Below are positions 11,447-24,008 of a DNA stretch of 64,000 nt, in pieces (position 1 is the first letter of the stretch; every line of letters starts with the position of its first letter). A program made the translations under genes and the position numbers. The notes under the pieces were generated by a model that saw nothing but the letters and a program-made list of their open reading frames with translations, searched no databases and was not told the origin of the DNA. The DNA comes from Epiperipatus broadwayi (Eukaryota > Onychophora > Udeonychophora > Euonychophora > Peripatidae): positions 541,001-605,000 of the forward strand of contig JAQFVV010012416.1 of the NCBI GenBank assembly GCA_028023455.1, written 5' to 3'.

Positions 11447-13010
11447 TTGCTGGAACTGGAATGACTTAATATAAAAATGAAGAGTTGGTGTTAGAACATT
11501 TTCCTGCCCGGCCAAATGCCTGCTGCCGGACACGGATCATGAAGTGCACTAAAATCTCCATAAGACTATCTCATTAAAAAAAAGACGTACGCATTTCCCA
11601 TTTACCGGTAATATAAATCATTGTATTTGTGTTTGTTATATATTCAAATGTTTTCATTAACAAAAACGCATACGTAATTTTTCGTTTTATTATATATAAT
11701 GTATTTGTGTGATTAATTAATTTTTAAAGCGTTTTTCTTAAAAGGGCAGAATAATAAAATATTCTATCATTATTCTTTTATATATATGTAGTCATTTTAT
11801 TTAGAGTGGAGTGATTTAAAATAACCTGTACATTTTAAATGCGGGAGAGAGTGGTTTTTTTTTTTTATAATCAAGAAATGTTAAAGAAGTTTTATTGATA
11901 GAGGTGGGAGAGTTGGTTAAATAGAGTTCTAACATATTTTATTAAGCCACTAGTAAATAAATAAATATAGCTAAATCGATCATACAAAGATCGATAAATA
12001 TAAGGGGATTTCTTTTCTTAATCTAAACTTTTACCTCAGTTTTGTAGAGCTTTGGTGTCATGAGAATTTAGATACTCGTATTTAATTCAGGCTTGATTTT
12101 TTTTTAAATGGACTATTATTCCGTCTTAATCTTTTGGTATTACTTGGGGAGGCGGAAACACCTTTATAAATATGTTTTAAGTCAATCTCCATATTGGTGG
12201 GCCTATCTTCGGAAATCTCCGGATAAAATTCCGGAAATCATAATATGTAAAATCTATAAATGACTGGACATAAGCATTATGCTCTGTTCAGGATCCGGAT
12301 CACGCTCTGCGAACGGGTTCCTTCTCATCCTACTATGTTTTAGGGTCGGAGCGCTATCCAGCCTCATTTCTTTTACATTCCTCATATGGGAAAATATCTC
12401 GGAAAAACCCTGCCTACCAAGAAAAGGAGAAAAATAACGAATCTCTGAGTAATACATATTTAGTAATACATTTGTTCTATTAAGCCTGACTATCTTCTAT
12501 ACTAAAAGCACTACACGGAAAAACCTGATGATGTTGGTGAGGTAAAGGGGGAAAAGAAAAGAACAAATGGGGTTTCAAATGTAACTTGCTGGCTATGTTT
12601 TAAATCATAGCTAAAAGAACATCTATTTAACTAGTGATCTGTTTGTTAAGATTTTCTTCTTTTTCTACCATATCTGGATGACCCCTTTTATTCTCTCTCT
12701 CTCATTTCCTTGAATCATTCACTCTATGCCCAGTAAATGTGATAATTTGTAAAATGAAACCGAGGTTTACTGCATATCTATAGTTATTGTTAATCCATTA
12801 ATGCTCTTGGGTAGGCCGAGAGATTACTAACCGCCTCTTTAGAGAGTGATCTTTGTTTATTTCTTTTTTTGATAATAAATTGTAATTCTTTTGTAAACAA
12901 TAAATTTCTATTTTATTTTAATACATTCACATATCGCTTTCTTATCTGTAAATTCCCCCTCCGAGTCTTGTCTCTCCCTGACCACCGGGCATACATTAAG
13001 AAGAAATTCT
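11447..13010. other. AT-rich DNA with a modestly GC-richer patch
   Basis: From about 12190 to 12460 the sequence is richer in G+C and repeats CGGAAATC (12211 and 12232). Otherwise no tRNA boxes, long inverted repeats or recognised transposon parts are seen. Confidence 0.4.
12254..12457 (-). CDS. Weak candidate coding remnant, 67 codons
   Basis: On the minus strand this frame ends in a TAG-terminated, fairly non-repetitive stretch including SRMRRNPFAERDPDPEQS. Its base composition is less AT-rich than its surroundings. A TTTTCTTGGTAG sequence precedes the codons for RQGFSEIF and could be read as a splice acceptor. I recognise no domain or homologue. It could be a small terminal exon, an old transposon piece or chance. 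It lies in the only GC-richer stretch of this region. Confidence 0.15.
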   Translation of the reverse strand: MYYSEIRYFSPFLGRQGFSEIFSHMRNVKEMRLDSAPTLKHSRMRRNPFAERDPDPEQSIMLMSSHL

Positions 13011-13014
13011 AGTG

Positions 13015-13100
13015 AGGTCGTGGGAAGTAAGTCGCTTAGTGGCAGTCTGAAGGAGTAGGTGAGGTTCGAACCCCTCAACCTGCATCTCTAGATTGGGTTA
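13015..13100 (+). pseudogene. Degenerate tRNA-like sequence
   Basis: GTCGCTTAGTGGCAGT resembles a tRNA D-arm/A box, and GGTGAGGTTCGAACCCCTCA forms a good T-arm hairpin with a canonical TTCGAAC loop (B box). The anticodon arm between them is not well formed and there is no clean acceptor stem, so this is a tRNA-derived retroposon head or a decayed tRNA gene. Confidence 0.4.
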
Positions 13101-13189
13101 AAGCAGCTCTATTTTTCATACCGTTACAATATATAATTTAAGTTGTTAAATATAGTTTAAAAAACACACACACTAAATACAGTAGTATG

Positions 13190-13770
13190 TATATATCTGA
13201 TTATTTCCATTATCTAATATTAAATATTGAATTTCTTTAAAAAAAAATCAAACTTTATTTAGAAAGTTTAAATAAAGTTCGATTTTTTTTAAAGACGTTT
13301 AACATTTAATACATTCAATCATTAGTAGGACCATACAGTTTTAATATATAAAACAATGTTTCGAGTGGTATTCATTCTCCTCTCTAGCATGGGAATAGAG
13401 CCTGGACTTTTAGATTTTTGAATATTGAATTTAAGGTAAAGCTCTTAACAAGAGACCCTCATAGATAAGTATATGGAATTTCTACTGACTGTTGCCTTTG
13501 GAAGAATAACCAATTGGTTAGAACATTATCTTTAATATTCAAGAATCCAAAAAGTCCAGGCTCAATTCTCATTCTAATACTATTACTAATAAGGCTAGCA
13601 ACACCTGAAGAAGAGAGAATAATAATACCTCTTGAAATGGTGTGTTATATAAAAACCTGTGTGCTATTATTAACAGTTGAATGTATTTGGAAAGTTTGAA
13701 TTTTTTAAAGACTCAATATTTAATATCCGATGATGGAAATAATCCAATATATACTTACTACCAAAATGCC
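13190..13770. mobile_element. Head-to-head pair of family K SINEs
   Basis: A minus-strand copy (about 13200-13450, with GCATGGGAATAGAGCC and GATTTTTGAATATTGAAT) meets a plus-strand copy (about 13488-13750). The plus copy starts GTTGCCTTTGGAAGAATAA, has the A-box-like AACCAATTGGTTAGAA and B-box-like CCAGGCTCAATTC, and ends GATGGAAATAATCC. Their heads face each other near 13460-13490. An extra tight hairpin sits inside (13236-13294; arms of about 24 bases around AGAAAGTTTA). The 61-codon frame at 13514-13699 is a translation of the SINE. Confidence 0.7.
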
Positions 13771-16700
13771 ATCATCTCAAACCTCCAGACAAACACACTA
13801 AATTACAATCTGCAATGAGATCAGATTTCAAGTGACTACCACAATATCAATAGAGGCCAAAATCTGTTCTCTGGTTTTAATTTTTGACAGCTTGTTAATA
13901 AAAAAGGATTTAAGTTTCAGAGATGCCAGCTTAAATATAAAATGACATCTCAGAAATCAATGGATAAATAAAAAGAACACTGTCAATTTTATATTAGGAA
14001 ACAAATGTCTTTAAGTATTTTCAATAAGGACTAATAATATGGAAAATTGGTTTTGTATAATAAATCATATAAGCTGGTGTAATGTAAATAAGGAAGTACA
14101 TTCATAGATTTCATGGGTTTCCCTTCTCTCATGCTTAAAGAACACATAGCATCAATATTTGCAAATTCTATTTTTCCAGCTAAAAAAGGTTCAGTTGGCA
14201 AAGCTTTGAGGTTGATTTTTATTAAGAAATCCATATACTTAAGCTTTAAATGTTAAAATCTGAATTTCTGTATAATTGCTTTGTTAATAACCACTTGGAA
14301 TTACATAAAAATATGCCCACATAAAACATTTTATAGCTCAATATTATAATATAATAGTCACAACAATATGAAATCTGATAACGCAGTTCTATAATAATCA
14401 TTCATATGACTATAGCCGTCATCTCCTTCCATCATGTTAAAAGAATACTTAAATAGCTAAGAGTGAATATGCGTAATAGCATCTAGAAATCATCTTCAAA
14501 ATATATAACTAACAGACAGATGTCAACGTCAAATCTCAAAATAGTTTTTGTTCAATATCAACATATAAAAAATCTACATTGTGCAAAGTATAAAAAGTTT
14601 TAAAGCATATAATTAATGATTTCAGATCTGCTCTCTGTCAAGCAATACCATGGACGCACATCCATATTTGTATTCCGTTTACTGTGTTATTAACAAGTCC
14701 CTATTTTCTCCTTATATACTTTAGGCCGTAAGACATTCTCATAATGAATCGTTTTAAGTTCCCGCATTAAAGTATCTAAGTGCCCATTCTGAATAATTTT
14801 ATCCATAAAATGTAATTATGCCATTAATTGTATATATTCTAGCAAAGCGCTATTTGTATACCTTAAAATATAAAAATTTCATTATTTTGATTTGCACCTG
14901 AAATAACGAGCAATCTTTATAAGCCAAACAAATTGATTCTTTTATAAAATAATTATATAAAAAGAGAAATATATAATTAATAAACCAATTTTACTGTAAC
15001 TAAAAGGGTATTGGAATCAAAAATCTAACATGCATATGGTTGATTCCTTTCTAAGAAATTTATAACCTACCATTCTAAAGTAATTAAATATCATAGTATG
15101 GATAAATGATGATGAGCACTATAATAGATAGATAATCTTAACAATAGTTTCATATATCTAAATAAGTCATGTGACATCTGACTTGTTATTATTACTAATA
15201 TATCTAAATAGCAAAGCACCTCCCTCCAATTATACATCTCAGAAAAGCTAAATTATTAAAGGATCTCTCTATGTAATGCAATGGTGATAGCTTGAATTTA
15301 CTACTGTTGATACCACATTCGTGTCACCTGTAATCTATATTATAGACATGAACACTACATAACCAATCTAATAGATTTTAGGCAACTACTAGTTCCCATA
15401 CTGCTAATTTTATATGATAAATTACTACACAGCCAACACAACTTGAAATTCAAAACTATATAACTCAAAGTGTAAATAAATACAAAAACTTTAAACATTA
15501 GCAAAACAAATAATTTAATGAATAAGGTTTTAAACGTATTATACAAAATAAGCTTTTCGTCAATCAAATAATTAATAACTCATTGGCATATGTCTATATT
15601 CATATTTATTTTTAAAAAATAATTCTAAAACATTTATTCTTTATATTTTATGACAGGTAACAGTCTAGAATACATGCGTAACTTTTTACATTCTTTAAAA
15701 AAATGATCTATCCTGAATATGATTTTTAAAAGTAAATGATCAAATAAAATGAATTACACATGGGTGCAAATCAATTTTTTTTATTCTCTTGAAATTTAAA
15801 AAGAGTTCCTAATCCTGCTCAATACAAATATATATCATGAGGAGGAAAAAAACCCCAATATATTACATTTCAAAATATTAATAAATTCCGCTATATATTA
15901 AATAATGAAATACATAATAGAATAAATATAAAAAAATCGCATATATTTAAAGTTAATAATAAAGAAATATGAATTTTATTAAATGAATAAATATTTTCAC
16001 CTAGGTAGAATTTAAGAGCTTGAATTCTAGTTAAACTTCAAAAATTTGGGTATGACTTTTTGAATATTGAAAGGTAGTTCAATTTCTTATGTGCAAACCG
16101 TAGACTGTTCAAATTCTTTCCAGTATATGTTTTTCAATGAATTGTCTTTATATATAACAAATTTCATCTTGTTTTGAGATTTATTTTTTTTGGCAGTTAA
16201 ATTTATACTACACTTACCATTAATGTGGAGATTTGGAAGATAGACATAACTTACTCGGTCATATCCTAAGAGAGACAGGCTGGTTGAAAAACTGGAGCAA
16301 TATTTTGGAAGATATGTCAGAATTTCTATATTTGATATAAATATGGATCTATCCATACATTTTTATGAGTATAATAAACCTTTCCATGCTGCTATGGTGC
16401 AATAGAACTTAGCTCCATATGTATTATCAGAATCTTCTTGCTTGATGGCATCTATCTATTCAACATCTGGTTGAAACCTTTCTTACTGCTAAGCTTATTT
16501 GTGAAAATAGTCTGAATGAATTTAATTTGCTATTACTAAATGCTTAAATGTTAATTTCTTCTCCAATGTTTGAAACAATATATAAATATTTTTTTAGCTT
16601 AGGACATACCTAAGGTCAAATATCAAAATCTTTGTATCATAATGATGCATTATTTTTTTGATTTATAACCTTGCTAATTAAGTAAGTTTATATTTTTCTG

Positions 16701-16895
16701 TTTATCGTAAATAAACTGGTCATCTACTTCAGGTGCTTTTTAAAGCTGCTTATCAGATTACCAAACTCCTAAACAATTTTATTAAAATATAGTCAACATA
16801 AAAAATAGTAATTTGTTTATACATGAAAACTATTTTTTATTTAAATATTATACATTTTATATTTTATGAAATTATCATTAAATATAAAATTCATG
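13771..16895. other. AT-rich DNA, no feature seen
   Basis: About 3 kb without a recognisable repeat boundary, tRNA box or convincing frame. Minus frames at 14031-14234, 15355-15567 and 16087-16356 are rich in Ile, Leu, Lys and Asn, as expected by chance in such DNA, and show no motif. Confidence 0.45.
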
Positions 16896-16899
16896 TGAA

Positions 16900-18060
16900 T
16901 ATATGTTTGTCCATAAGACTGTCACATGTCAAATTCACAATCAATTAAAAAAAAACTATTATGTTTGTCCATAACGCTGTCAAATTCACAATTGAAAAAT
17001 GAAAAAAAAGCTTTAAATATTTTATAAATAAATAACTAAATCTAATTAAACAATAAGTTATATTATGCGCATTTTATGCAAAGGAAGTAATTCCACCAAT
17101 TAATAACCATAATTTTTTATGAAGCATTTTATGCAAAGAAAGTAATTCTTTCCTTATATTTAAGAGGTTTAATTTAATTATGAGCATTTTATTTAAAATA
17201 AGTAATTCCATAAAGCAAAAAAAAAAAAAAAATTGTTAAAGCAACGATATTTAAAAAAAACTATTACAAAAATGATGGCATTTCAAGCTGGGTACATTTC
17301 TCACATTTATTTACATAATATTAAATCTTTAAAAAAATTGTTAAAGCAACTAATTAAAAAAACAGCCTTTCCTTAGGCTGATCTTATATATAAAATCTCT
17401 AAATGTTTGTCCGTAATGTTATCACATGATATTCAAGTTAAACATTTCTTTGTTAGATGGTGTTTTTTCAAGGAAACAAATTATTATTTGTTTTGCCTTT
17501 AATAAACTAATTTTTTTACAAAACATTTTATTCAAAGAAAATAAGTTATTCCTTCCATAGGCAAGTAATTCAGCAAAGTGAAAAAAATTGTTAAAGTGAT
17601 TAATTTAAAAAAAGCTATTACAAAAACGACAGCTTTTCATAGTCTGGGTACATTTCTGGATTCTAAAAACATATGGTATTTTATAAAAAACATATGGAAT
17701 AAAACTTTTTGAAAGAAAAAATGCTCTGAACAAATCAGTACATGTGCTTTTAATTACACTACAGAACTGAATTGGTATAGTATTTAAATGGCAAAGAAAA
17801 TGTGATTACAGTATATAAATTCATGTTTGAAATGTGATATTTAGTGAGGGAGGAAAAATAGATGCTATAGTAACATACATTTAGTTTGGGTTAAAGTCAT
17901 GTAGTTTGATAGCATGTAGTTCACAACTGCACAGTAATACCATGCATGATTGAAATTTGTTAATGCAACCATTTAAAAAAACTACTACAAAAATGATGAC
18001 TTTTTTAGGGGCTGGGTACATTTCTGGTTTTTACATAAAAATCATAAAGTTTGAATGATA
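16900..18060 (+). repeat. Degenerate repeat with a period near 360 bases
   Basis: The block CTATTACAAAAATGATG followed by CTGGGTACATTTCT appears at 17261, 17615 and 17982 (spacings 354 and 367). Each is preceded by TTGTTAAAGC-like or TTAATGCAACC-like words. Other words recur between them: ATGTTTGTCCATAA at 16903, 16960 and (TCCGTAA) 17404, and CATTTTATGCAAAG at 17071, 17125 and 17525. It looks like a decayed tandem or nested repeat. No coding capacity is seen. Confidence 0.55.
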
Positions 18061-18765
18061 TAATTTACTTAATAAAAAATCAATTTTGATCAATATCAGA
18101 GTATATTCTATATATATTTATAAACATCCCCCCCCTATTTTACCACTTATAATTTATCACTGGCAGGCTTCTTGGTGGTGCTGCAGTGTCACCTAGTGGC
18201 CACAGTATATGTAACCAAAAACTACCGCTATTTATTTCACTGGTTTTTTTTTACCCTAAACTAACAAATAAAATGCTCGTTCCCTTTTAAATATTTTTAC
18301 TTAATTGCAGATTTTAATTCTATTAATTTTTATATATGTACTTTATATAGCAAGTTTTAGTAAAATTTAAGACATTTTTAACAAGGTAATGTTCATTTAT
18401 TACATAGCAGCTTAAAATTTTATAATTGACTAAGCCCTATCTGATTTGCAATATACATATACTGTATTTCCATTTACAACATATGTGTGATGATTTGATT
18501 ATTTAAATTGAGGTGAATTTTTACAATTAGCTGACATGAATTTGCAGTCTCTTTTATTTTCATGGAAACATGAATTTTACATACATTCATAGTTAGTCTA
18601 TATTGATAAGAGTGCCTTTTATTAAACATTTTCAACTGCATTCTTTTAACTTGATAACTCTCATATTCATTGAGAATCATTGGAAGTTTAGAAAAAAGCC
18701 TGGTTTTCTTAATGTTATAAGTGATATTAATGTAGTTTTTTTAATATAATAGATTTTCCTGTACT
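18061..18765. other. AT-rich DNA with a short GC-richer patch
   Basis: A GC-richer stretch at 18165-18215 contains GTGTCACCTAGTGGCCAC, similar in style to the CATCTAGTGGCCATTG word at 62322. Eight Cs run at 18128-18135. Nothing else is supported. Confidence 0.45.
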
Positions 18766-18769
18766 GCTT

Positions 18770-19795
18770 TTAAAGATTTTTTAAATTGAAACCAAAAATC
18801 TGAAAAGGTCAGTATTTTATGGATAGTTGGATAACATTTAAGGCTTTACTCTGTTGTTTACCACAAAAAAAAAACATCCAGGGAGCATTTATTTCTTTCT
18901 GGTATAAATAGTCTATTTGTATAATGCTGACTACATATGTAGTATAGAGAAGGGAATAAACTTTTGGTCATATGCTCTTTACAAATTTTCACACACTCAC
19001 CCATAAGCATCAGTTTAAAATGCATAAATGGACCTCCACTTCTGGTCCACTTATGCTTTTTAAACTGATTGTTATGAGTGAGTGCATGTAAATTTATAAA
19101 GACCACATAACAAGATTTATTTCCTTCTCTCTATTCTATCTTGTCTAATTTTCATGCAAAGTTTTGAAACAAAAAATATATAATATTGGGCTTGTTCATA
19201 AAATACTTTTGATTATTTTTATACACTAGTTGGTTGATTATTATTAAAAACAAAAGAAATTTACATGTACACTTTCAATTTATTTATTTTATTGCTTATT
19301 TTTAAAAAGAGAAGTTAATAAACTTAACCATGATGTCAAAAAAGAAAACCATTGTATGTATAAAGTCATTATCTGTCAGAATTGACAGGATGTTAATATC
19401 TTTTCCAATAATGTACTAATTATAATACAAACATCAAATTTTAAAGCAGAATTTGATAGATTTATGTGAAAACACATTTGTTTGTTTGCATTTGAAAAAA
19501 AAAACAAATTCATTTATTTTTTGAGAATCTACCTTCACATCGATGCTTGGCATTGTGTGACATAATTACATCCTTTGATCATATTTACAAATCAGTATTT
19601 AAATATTTAAAAAGATCATATATGATTTTTAAAAATATTCATTTATAAAAATAAATTAAAAACAAAATAAGTTCAAATTATTGAGTTTTTGTATAAAATA
19701 AGGATTTCATACAAAAATGAAAGGTTGAGTATTTTTAAAAATTCTCACCAGGTGGAACAAAAAATGTCAAAACGTTTAAGAGAATTTTACTGCTT
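18770..19795 (+). repeat. Dispersed 1-kb repeat family D, copy 1
   Basis: Shares collinear words with 51.55-52.42 kb: CAGTATTTTATGGAT (CAGTATCTTATGGAT there), TTTTGATTATTTTT, CTTTCAATTTATTTAT, AAGAGAAGTTAATAAACTT, and at the end GAAAGGTTGAG..TTT followed by TCTCACCAGGTG. Both copies lie in the same orientation, 32.8 kb apart. There is no open frame: the 82-codon minus frame at 18858-19106 has no counterpart in the second copy. Class unknown. Confidence 0.6.
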
Positions 19796-19799
19796 GCTT

Positions 19800-20905
19800 T
19801 ATTTTCCTTATTACTTATAGTACTTTGTTTATCTTGAGCTGTCTTCCAAAAAACTTTCATCAGATATTCTTTATTTTTGCATTTTATATATCTTATATTT
19901 GCAAATGTGTGTTAAATTTTTTTTTTCTTCCACTGACAACATTTCTGCTTGTTTAAATCATACTATTTTCTCTCATGATTTCTTTTGCATTTTTCTCATA
20001 GGTTTCTTAATACATGCTTAGTGCTTTTGTTTCATATAATTATTTAAAAATTCTTTGTATTAATTTAACAGAAACTCATGCTAATTCTTTTCTTATTGTA
20101 TCTAAAAATTTGAAGTATATATCAGTTAGGCATTCTTGCCTTATTTTCTCATCTATCATTCTCCATAATAGTTCAAGGATTGTCTTCTCCATTACATTTT
20201 CATACATCACTCTCTTAGCCAGCTTCGTGGGTCAAGTATCATATTCTCTAATAGTTTCACTTTTGAATTGCTTCCTATTAGAAATGTAATCTAGCTACAG
20301 TGTTAGACTAAAAAGAATTATTAAACTTTGTTATTATTTATTTATAAGTGAGTTAGACAGTAATTTGTAGCTCACACAGTTTTATTAGTGATTTCAATTA
20401 CCCTCTCCTCCACGAACATAATAATAATCATTGATTTAAAATCATTGTTAATCTTATTTCATAGAAAAAAAAAATATTCTTGCCTTTATAAAGCTATCAT
20501 TCAGAAATGGTATTATATCAAAATTTCTATAAATGTTTATCCCAGTAACGACCCCCCCCCCCATCTGAATATATGTACATAAGTATTTGGAAGCATTTTT
20601 CACAGTCAATGTTAATGTCTTTTTCAAATCTTCCAATCAGAAAACAAAATATTATTCAACGCTGTATTTTCTCATGCTCATTTTTTATATGCACCAGTGT
20701 TACATTTTTTTATTCATTTGAGATAAAGAAAAAATATCAACAATGCCAGTGTATACCATATAATGGACCAACTTCCATATATGACAGGTTTAATTTTTGG
20801 GTTAATTGGATAAATCAAAATCCCAAAAACAGCTTGACATTTATCAAGGCAAATTATTACAATAACAATATTCCAACATAATAGTACAATTATATATATT
20901 CATAT
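19800..20905. other. AT-rich DNA, chance open frames
   Basis: Several overlapping frames lie here (20014-20289, 20388-20582, 20573-20881), rich in Ile, Phe, Ser and Asn and without motifs. I do not support any as genes. A C run of 11 occurs at 20552-20562. Confidence 0.4.
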
Positions 20906-20908
20906 AAT

Positions 20909-21082
20909 TGATAACAATCAACCCTTAAGCTATTAGCAATTTTATCTTGTAGTCAAGGCAACCGCCGTTAACAATAAAGATTGAAACATGTTTTTCTATG
21001 GTCTTATATATTTATATAGACTCTAAATGTCTTGACTACAGGTTGAGATTTGTTGATGGCTTAAGGCTTGATTGTTATCATG
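20909..21082. repeat. Inverted repeat, 174 bases
   Basis: GATAACAATCAACCCTTAAG at the left returns as the complement CTTAAGGCTTGATTGTTATC at the right. Inner segments TTGTAGTCAAG and CTTGACTACAG also pair. The interior word GTCAAGGCAAC...TTAACAATAAAGAT recurs at 23.57 kb, which suggests a small element family. Confidence 0.7.
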
Positions 21083-21199
21083 TACATTTTTAAAACTATT
21101 AACCTTGAGTAATTGGCTTTATTGTCTTACTCATGTAATTACATGATCATTCGTGATCATTGTCAACCATTATCAATTCACTGCAGAATAAAGATTTGC

Positions 21200-21790
21200 A
21201 AATTCAATCGATCTTCTCTGATCACTAGCCTCTCTTCTCAAAATCACCCCTGTTTTTTATTTCATCCATCCATCTCACATGTGGTCTCTTTCTGGGTCTT
21301 TAAATCTCTTGGAATCCAATTTAAGATTTCAATTGTCCATCTATTATTCTCTCTTCTAGCAATATGTCCATACCAACTCCACTTCAATCTCTTAATTCTT
21401 TCAGTGATATCAGTAATACCTGTTTTTTTCTCTTATCCATATATTATGTTTTCGATCCCTTCTTGTTATACCTAACATACATCTCTCCATACTTCTTTGA
21501 GTGGTCTGAAGTCTCTGAATTGCTTTTCTATTAACTGTCCAAGTCTCAGATCCATAAGTAAGAACTGATAAAACTCATTCATTAAAATCTTTTACAAGCA
21601 CATCCGCATATTTCTTTTTAATATTATCTCTACCAAAAGCACTCTAACCAAGTTTAATTCTATGATTGATTTCATCCATTATATTTTCATCTGTAGTAAT
21701 AATCTGACCAAGGTATTTGCAGCTGTTAACTTCTTCTAACTCATCATAATCAATCTTTATTTTTATCTTTTGAGAAACAAGGAATTATTT
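21200..21790 (-). pseudogene. Degenerate RTE-type LINE reverse transcriptase, C-terminal part
   Basis: Read on the minus strand from about 21780 to 21240, it shows in order: an acidic IDYDELEEVNSC stretch, KYLGQII, DEINHRIKLG followed by SAFG, then LTYGSETWT, QTTQRSMERCMLGITRRD, a GHIAR-like WTYC-KRE segment with NRW-like residues, and finally RPHVRWMDEI-like residues. This order and spacing are typical of the region after the reverse transcriptase core in RTE/endonuclease-reverse-transcriptase LINEs. Frameshifts and stops interrupt it, and the endonuclease and catalytic core are not present. The 120-codon plus frame at 21113-21475 is an antisense shadow. Confidence 0.75.
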
Positions 21791-23485
21791 CTGTCATATT
21801 ATTAATGTGAAGATTCACTCATATAATTACGATCTGTATGACTTGTAATGCATTTTCTCAGCATCTACTTATTTCTTCACAAGGGTGAATACCCTGAGAC
21901 TTAATTTTCTGGAAAATCCTCTGGCTTTCAGCCTATAATTAATTTTGGCTTTCATTTATATTTTTCAAATACCTAGAGTAGTCAATTCCAACGAAGGGAG
22001 GCATAAAAATTTGTATTTAAACATCAAATGTTTGTCTAGCATAAACCAGGTATAAACAGTTTTCAAATCATAAAATGAGATACAATCTATTGAAGAACTT
22101 TTTATTCTAAAACATTGGAGTTTTTTTTTTCTGTAATCATACAAAAATGGTATGGGAAATAATTCTTTCAGTAATTTCCAATAGCCATTGTTATATAAAT
22201 CGATAGCCTTAAATTATTTATTTCACGCTTTTTTATTAGATTATTGCTTAATACGGTAATCTTGGGTTACTTTTAAAATAGTATAATATTCTTTTTGTTT
22301 AACCTATTATACTATATATAATAACAACAATAACAAAAATACGCATTCATTTAAAAGTTTCTTTCACTACAAAAATCAGAGTGAATATTGAAATTATTAT
22401 TTCAATTCCTGTGGAAAATTTTAATTAGAAAGTTTTCAAATATATCGTTATGTGGCCAAGACCCCAACTTACAAGTTGGATTCAAAACTTGCCATGCGTG
22501 TTTCAGACAATTTTTTATTGTATGAGAAAATTTTTGATAAAACAATGATTAGATTCATTAGTAAAAACCACATCAAGTTTCAAAAAGCTGATAAACAAAA
22601 GAAATAAATGTTATCAACATTCCATCTCCAATTATCAGACTGTGAAATTTCAAATCTCTTGAAATAATTAGTCTTCGAATCATACTTGGATTGCTTTATT
22701 ATAACAAGAGCTCTTCATTTTTTCCCCCAAAAACCATATAAAAATAGTAATAATTACACCGTAATAATAGCAACAATTTTTGACAATATTTTATAAGAAT
22801 TTAAATGAATAATTCTTTTTTTATCATTAAATTAAACCAGCGGAAATTGCTATTATCCTAAGGTTAGCCATCCTGTTATATTATTAAATAAAACTGCAGG
22901 AGAATTCAGGTGTTTTTTTTTTTTTTTTTGAGGACAATTAAAATCATCAATTTTTATTATTGGGAATTTTTTCTATTGATGGCATATAGCATACACTAAC
23001 ATTTAGTATGTAGTAACTTTTATTATATATATAGGATAATGCTTAGAAATTAGCAGATATATAATAAAATTTAAGATAAATAATAGAACGGGATTATAAT
23101 CGTACTCATTTTGATGTTTGTTATATATATATATAATTCTAACCATCATAAATTAGGGTTTAGAATATATATATATAATCCATTGGCATTATTAATATTT
23201 AAGTTTTATGATAAATAAATTACTATATAATAAAGTAACAAAATATTTTTAGAAGCAACAAATGATTTTAATTTCTATTAATTCGAACATATTTTGACTT
23301 TATATTAACTTATATATCCATAAATAATTACATCTATCCATGTGCATAAGTATGTACATATAATATGCGTTCATGAAAATGCTTAAAACAAAAAAACTGT
23401 TTTCAATTCATATTAGTTCGCACATGTTTTGGCCTTATATTATTGTTATATATGAGGAAAAAAGCATATGTTTATATATTTGTCT
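21791..23485. other. AT-rich DNA, no feature seen
   Basis: Includes a T run at 22914-22930, short (TA)n at about 23124-23137 and 23165-23178, and no recognisable gene or element boundary. Confidence 0.45.
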
Positions 23486-23489
23486 AAAT

Positions 23490-23650
23490 TCATTGAAAGC
23501 AATCAACACTTAGACTACATCAATAACAATCTCACTCTGTTGTCAAGGCAACATTCTTTTAACAATAAAGATGGAAATCTACCTTTATTTATGGTCTAAT
23601 ATATATATATTAAGTATGTTTAGACCTAACAACACAGGGTTGAAAAACAG
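23490..23650 (+). repeat. Relative of the 20.9 kb element
   Basis: Carries CAATCAACACTTAG, TTGTCAAGGCAAC, TTAACAATAAAGATGGAAA and TATGGTCTAATATATATA in the same order as 20909-21010. The terminal inverted repeats are poorly preserved here (CTGTTGTC against AACAACACAG). Probably a decayed copy of the same small element. Confidence 0.5.
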
Positions 23651-24008
23651 TGTGTAATTAATATGCATAATAAACTTATTTCTGATCCTAAAAACTTTTT
23701 TTTCTATATTGCTAAATTAATAATACCTTACTAGAATAATGGGTACATTGAGAATAATCAAAAGCATTAATATATAATGTTGAGAATTTATTATATTAAG
23801 ATTATACAGCATGCATTATATTATACTGTACTTGATCTGTGTGCAATTTCAAGCAAGTTTAAATTTTATTTCTTTTTCAAATAGCTAAACTATAGCAATT
23901 GAGTTACAATTATTGGCCTATAAATAGATTATCTAGCTGTACAATCATTGAACAATCATTACTTGGCATTTGATTTGTATAAAATCACTAAATCATAATA
24001 TAATCACT

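Noticed and set aside
20014-20881. Three overlapping 64-102 codon frames
   Set aside because: Composition is that expected from AT-rich DNA, no motif is seen, and frames overlap each other on both strands.
21113-21475. 120-codon plus frame with hydrophobic segments, suggestive of a membrane protein
   Set aside because: It lies antisense to the RTE reverse transcriptase remnant, which explains the frame better.
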